NCBI GenBank assembly: GCA_027038835.1
Contig: JALWGC010000002.1
Location: forward strand, 113,803 to 177,802
Source: Helicobacteraceae bacterium
GTDB taxonomy: Bacteria; Campylobacterota; Campylobacteria; Campylobacterales; Sulfurimonadaceae
DNA: 64,000 nt
Direction: 5' to 3'
The number at the start of each line of letters is the position of its first letter. The stretch's first letter is position 1. The notes beneath the pieces are model-generated. The model did no database searches. It had not been told where the DNA came from and worked only from the letters and a program-made list of their open reading frames with translations. Shown here piece after piece: positions 62,377-64,000 of the stretch. Made by a program: the position numbers and the translations under genes.

Positions 62377-62787
62377 TTAACCTTCACTTAGTAAAATCTC
62401 TTTTTCCATAGTGTAGAGTTCGTATCTAATCGTTTTGAACCGTTCGCTAAGTGCTGTATCTTCGAGTTTGTAGAGTTCTTCCAAAACACGCGCCGACTCT
62501 TGTGCGCGTTTGAGGTTGGAGATAACGATATCTTCGACGCTACTGCGTTTTTGTTCGCTTTTTGTAGAGGTTTTCAAAACGTCATTGATGCTATCGCGTT
62601 CTTTGAGAAGTTTCTTGTACTCGGGTGTACGAGCTTGATGTCTAAGTTGTTTGAGTTTGGAGGCTTTTTGTTTGTCGTTTCTTTGGTATCGTAAGATATC
62701 TTCGACGACGCGAATCCCTTCTCGTAAACGGTTGAGATTCGCATCGCATACCCGAAGTAGCTCGGGTGTAAGAGAGTTACTCGTCAC
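62377..62787 (-). CDS. ThiD2-like protein (thiamine phosphate synthase N-terminal-type domain)
   Basis: This protein of about 136 residues matches the ThiD2 pattern: VCDANLNRLREGIRVVEDILRY near the start, then KLKQLRHQAR, ERDSINDVLKT and SNLKRAQESARVLEELYKL. ThiD2 domains are found alone or fused to thiamine phosphate synthases. I place the start at GTG 62787, which overlaps the stop of the preceding gene. TTG 62793 and TTG 62802 are alternatives, none with a strong ribosome site. Confidence 0.75.
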   Translation of the reverse strand: MTSNSLTPELLRVCDANLNRLREGIRVVEDILRYQRNDKQKASKLKQLRHQARTPEYKKLLKERDSINDVLKTSTKSEQKRSSVEDIVISNLKRAQESARVLEELYKLEDTALSERFKTIRYELYTMEKEILLSEG

Positions 62788-63478
62788 TACCAAAGATACC
62801 AAAGAGTTGTAGAAGAGAAGTGAAGATATTCAAAAAGTCGAGATAAAGTGCCAATGCCCCATCTATAGGCGTTGCATAGTTACCTTGAATGATGTTTTGG
62901 GTATCGTATATCACCATGATACTAAAGAGCACAACCGCAGCACCGCTTATAAGTACCATCAAAAGAGGGTTCCCTAAAAAAAGGTTTAAAAGTGAAAAAC
63001 CGAGAATGACGAGCAATGCAATCATAAGCGGCTTGGTATAGGTTGTAAAATCTTTTGTAGTTTTTACTGCAAAAAAACTCATAGCTCCAAAAACGACAGA
63101 TGTCATAGCAAAAGCGTTACCCACGATTGTCGCACCACCGGCCATTCCAAGTGTATAAGCAAGTAGCGGTGCTGTTGTGATACCTGTTATGAAAGTAAAC
63201 GCGAACATCATAACCAGATTGAGACCCGGTTTGTTTTTTGCAAATTGTACACCGAAAATAAGTGCGAACTCCAAAATGACAAGCGGTATGAAGTATTGGC
63301 TTATCGAAGCGGCAAGCGGTACACCTACATACGCTCCAACAGCTCCAGCCATCAACGAAGCGGCAAAAAGTTTGTATGTCTCTTTGACGAATGAAACGAT
63401 TTGCGCTTCGCTTTTATTGTAAACGCTATCGAAAGCGAAATCATTCCCTCTTGCATAATCTCTATCATATAATCCCAT
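62777..63478 (-). CDS. Bax inhibitor-1/YccA family membrane protein
   Basis: This 233-residue protein has seven membrane segments and the BI-1 pattern, with FVKETYKLFAASLMAGAVGAYVG early and VLFSIMVIYDTQNIIQG near the end, where the conserved Asp pair of the pH-sensitive calcium leak would lie. ATG 63478 follows AAAAAGGAGAATTAT, an ideal ribosome site; the frame is open to 63520 without one. Its bacterial homologue YccA modulates FtsH proteolysis. Confidence 0.93.
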   Translation of the reverse strand: MGLYDRDYARGNDFAFDSVYNKSEAQIVSFVKETYKLFAASLMAGAVGAYVGVPLAASISQYFIPLVILEFALIFGVQFAKNKPGLNLVMMFAFTFITGITTAPLLAYTLGMAGGATIVGNAFAMTSVVFGAMSFFAVKTTKDFTTYTKPLMIALLVILGFSLLNLFLGNPLLMVLISGAAVVLFSIMVIYDTQNIIQGNYATPIDGALALYLDFLNIFTSLLQLFGIFGSDE

Positions 63479-63533
63479 ATAATTCTCCTTTTTATATATA
63501 GTATGGTCTTTGTTGTTCAAAAATAAAACAAAT

Positions 63534-63953
63534 CAAGAATTTCTTCTTGATGTAAATAATTTTATAGATGGATAGTTAATAAAAGGTAACTATGACGAAA
63601 AAAAAAGACGAATAATCGTGATGATATTTTCCACAAATTTTCAAAAACTTTCCAATCTTCCTCACTATTTAATCTCCCCTTAAGCTATTTTCCCCTATAA
63701 TTCCCGTCCGCAAACAGGAAGACCGAGTTGGTTTTCAAAGAGTGTTTGAGATCATTGACAACTAAGCAAGAGAGAAGAGAAGATAAGACTTCTTTTTTCT
63801 TTTATAATAAAGACGAGAAAAAAACAACCGTCTATTCTCTTTCTATTTATAGATAAGAGTATAGAAGATTTAAGAGATAACACTTAAGCGATTAAGATGT
63901 TATTTCAAAAATAAGCCAAGAGTAAATTCTTGAGTTTAGATCAAATAATTCAA
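63534..63953 (+). other. Non-coding region: hairpin, rRNA promoter and leader
   Basis: There is no gene in this stretch. A hairpin TCAAGAA-TTTC-TTCTTGA lies at 63533-63550. TATAAT at 63696-63701 is the likely -10 of the rRNA operon. From about 63708 a leader of around 245 bases runs to the 16S gene, rich in A and G, with the segment GAGATCATTGACAACTAAG (63748-63766) that is common in leaders of rRNA operons in this phylum. Confidence 0.55.
63696..63701 (+). promoter_or_regulatory. -10 box of the rRNA operon
   Basis: TATAAT in CCCCTATAATTCCC lies about 258 bases before the 16S 5' end, with no competing good box between except in the A/T-rich leader. A GC-rich run follows, as at many rRNA promoters under stringent control. 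Confidence 0.5.

Positions 63954-64000
<47 letters not shown>

Overview
The window reads as chromosomal DNA of a free-living member of the Campylobacterota (former Epsilonproteobacteria). The signs are the gene order fliK-flgD-flgE followed by a second, long flgE with sigma-54 promoters, histidine kinases with the HQWRQPL-type box, a cluster of Pro, His, Arg, Arg and Leu tRNAs, extended TATAAT-type promoters with weak -35 boxes, and the start of a 16S rRNA gene at the right edge. The genus cannot be fixed from this window alone.

Layout. 1-3478: end of purT, a ParE-like toxin-antitoxin pair, a hydroxyacid dehydrogenase, a small membrane protein, a SprT-like protein and a Nudix hydrolase. 3479-17370: a DNA phosphorothioation defence island. 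Its restriction operon dptF-dptG-dptH runs rightward and is extended by a coupled AIPR-family gene with a nuclease-like N-terminus. The modification genes dndC-dndD-dndE run leftward and meet it tail to tail. A small XRE-type regulator closes the island. A 12-base palindrome (TTCCTATAGGAA) lies in both promoter regions, with a related copy over the regulator's own ribosome binding site, suggesting that one repressor controls both arms. No dndA or dndB lies in the locus.

17492-25403: a two-gene fumarate reductase/succinate dehydrogenase-like module with unusual cofactor motifs, a double-DUF1538 transporter-like protein, a LapB-like TPR protein, rnhA, rnc and aroC. 25401-26077: fliS and a small partner behind a sigma-28 promoter. 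26074-35423: a nucleoside phosphorylase-like gene, the SRP RNA gene, asnB, a methyltransferase, a response regulator with GGDEF/EAL domains, a histidine kinase, a ketopantoate reductase-like protein, msrA, a YpdA-like flavoprotein and a small unknown. 35617-36141: five tRNA genes. 36244-38782: an NSS-family transporter, two small unknown genes and uppP.

38900-40484: a compact accessory patch. It holds two tiny overlapping membrane-protein genes, a broken duplicate of the 5' end of the downstream helicase gene, a roughly 270-bp element with terminal inverted repeats that looks like a MITE, and a BrnT/BrnA toxin-antitoxin pair. The intact SUV3-like helicase follows, then a 1406-residue lipoprotein with C-terminal repeats.

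47605-56345: ribE, a Sel1-repeat protein, a BioC-like methyltransferase, a zinc-type ABC transporter (znuABC), secG, frr, pyrE, an hsp20 gene with a palindromic operator candidate, a Crp/Fnr regulator, an RBBP9-like hydrolase, a degenerate GGDEF-like protein and a small secreted protein. 56361-62333: flagellar hook genes under sigma-54 control. 62377-64000: a ThiD2-like protein, a Bax-inhibitor-1 family protein and the promoter, leader and first bases of an rRNA operon.
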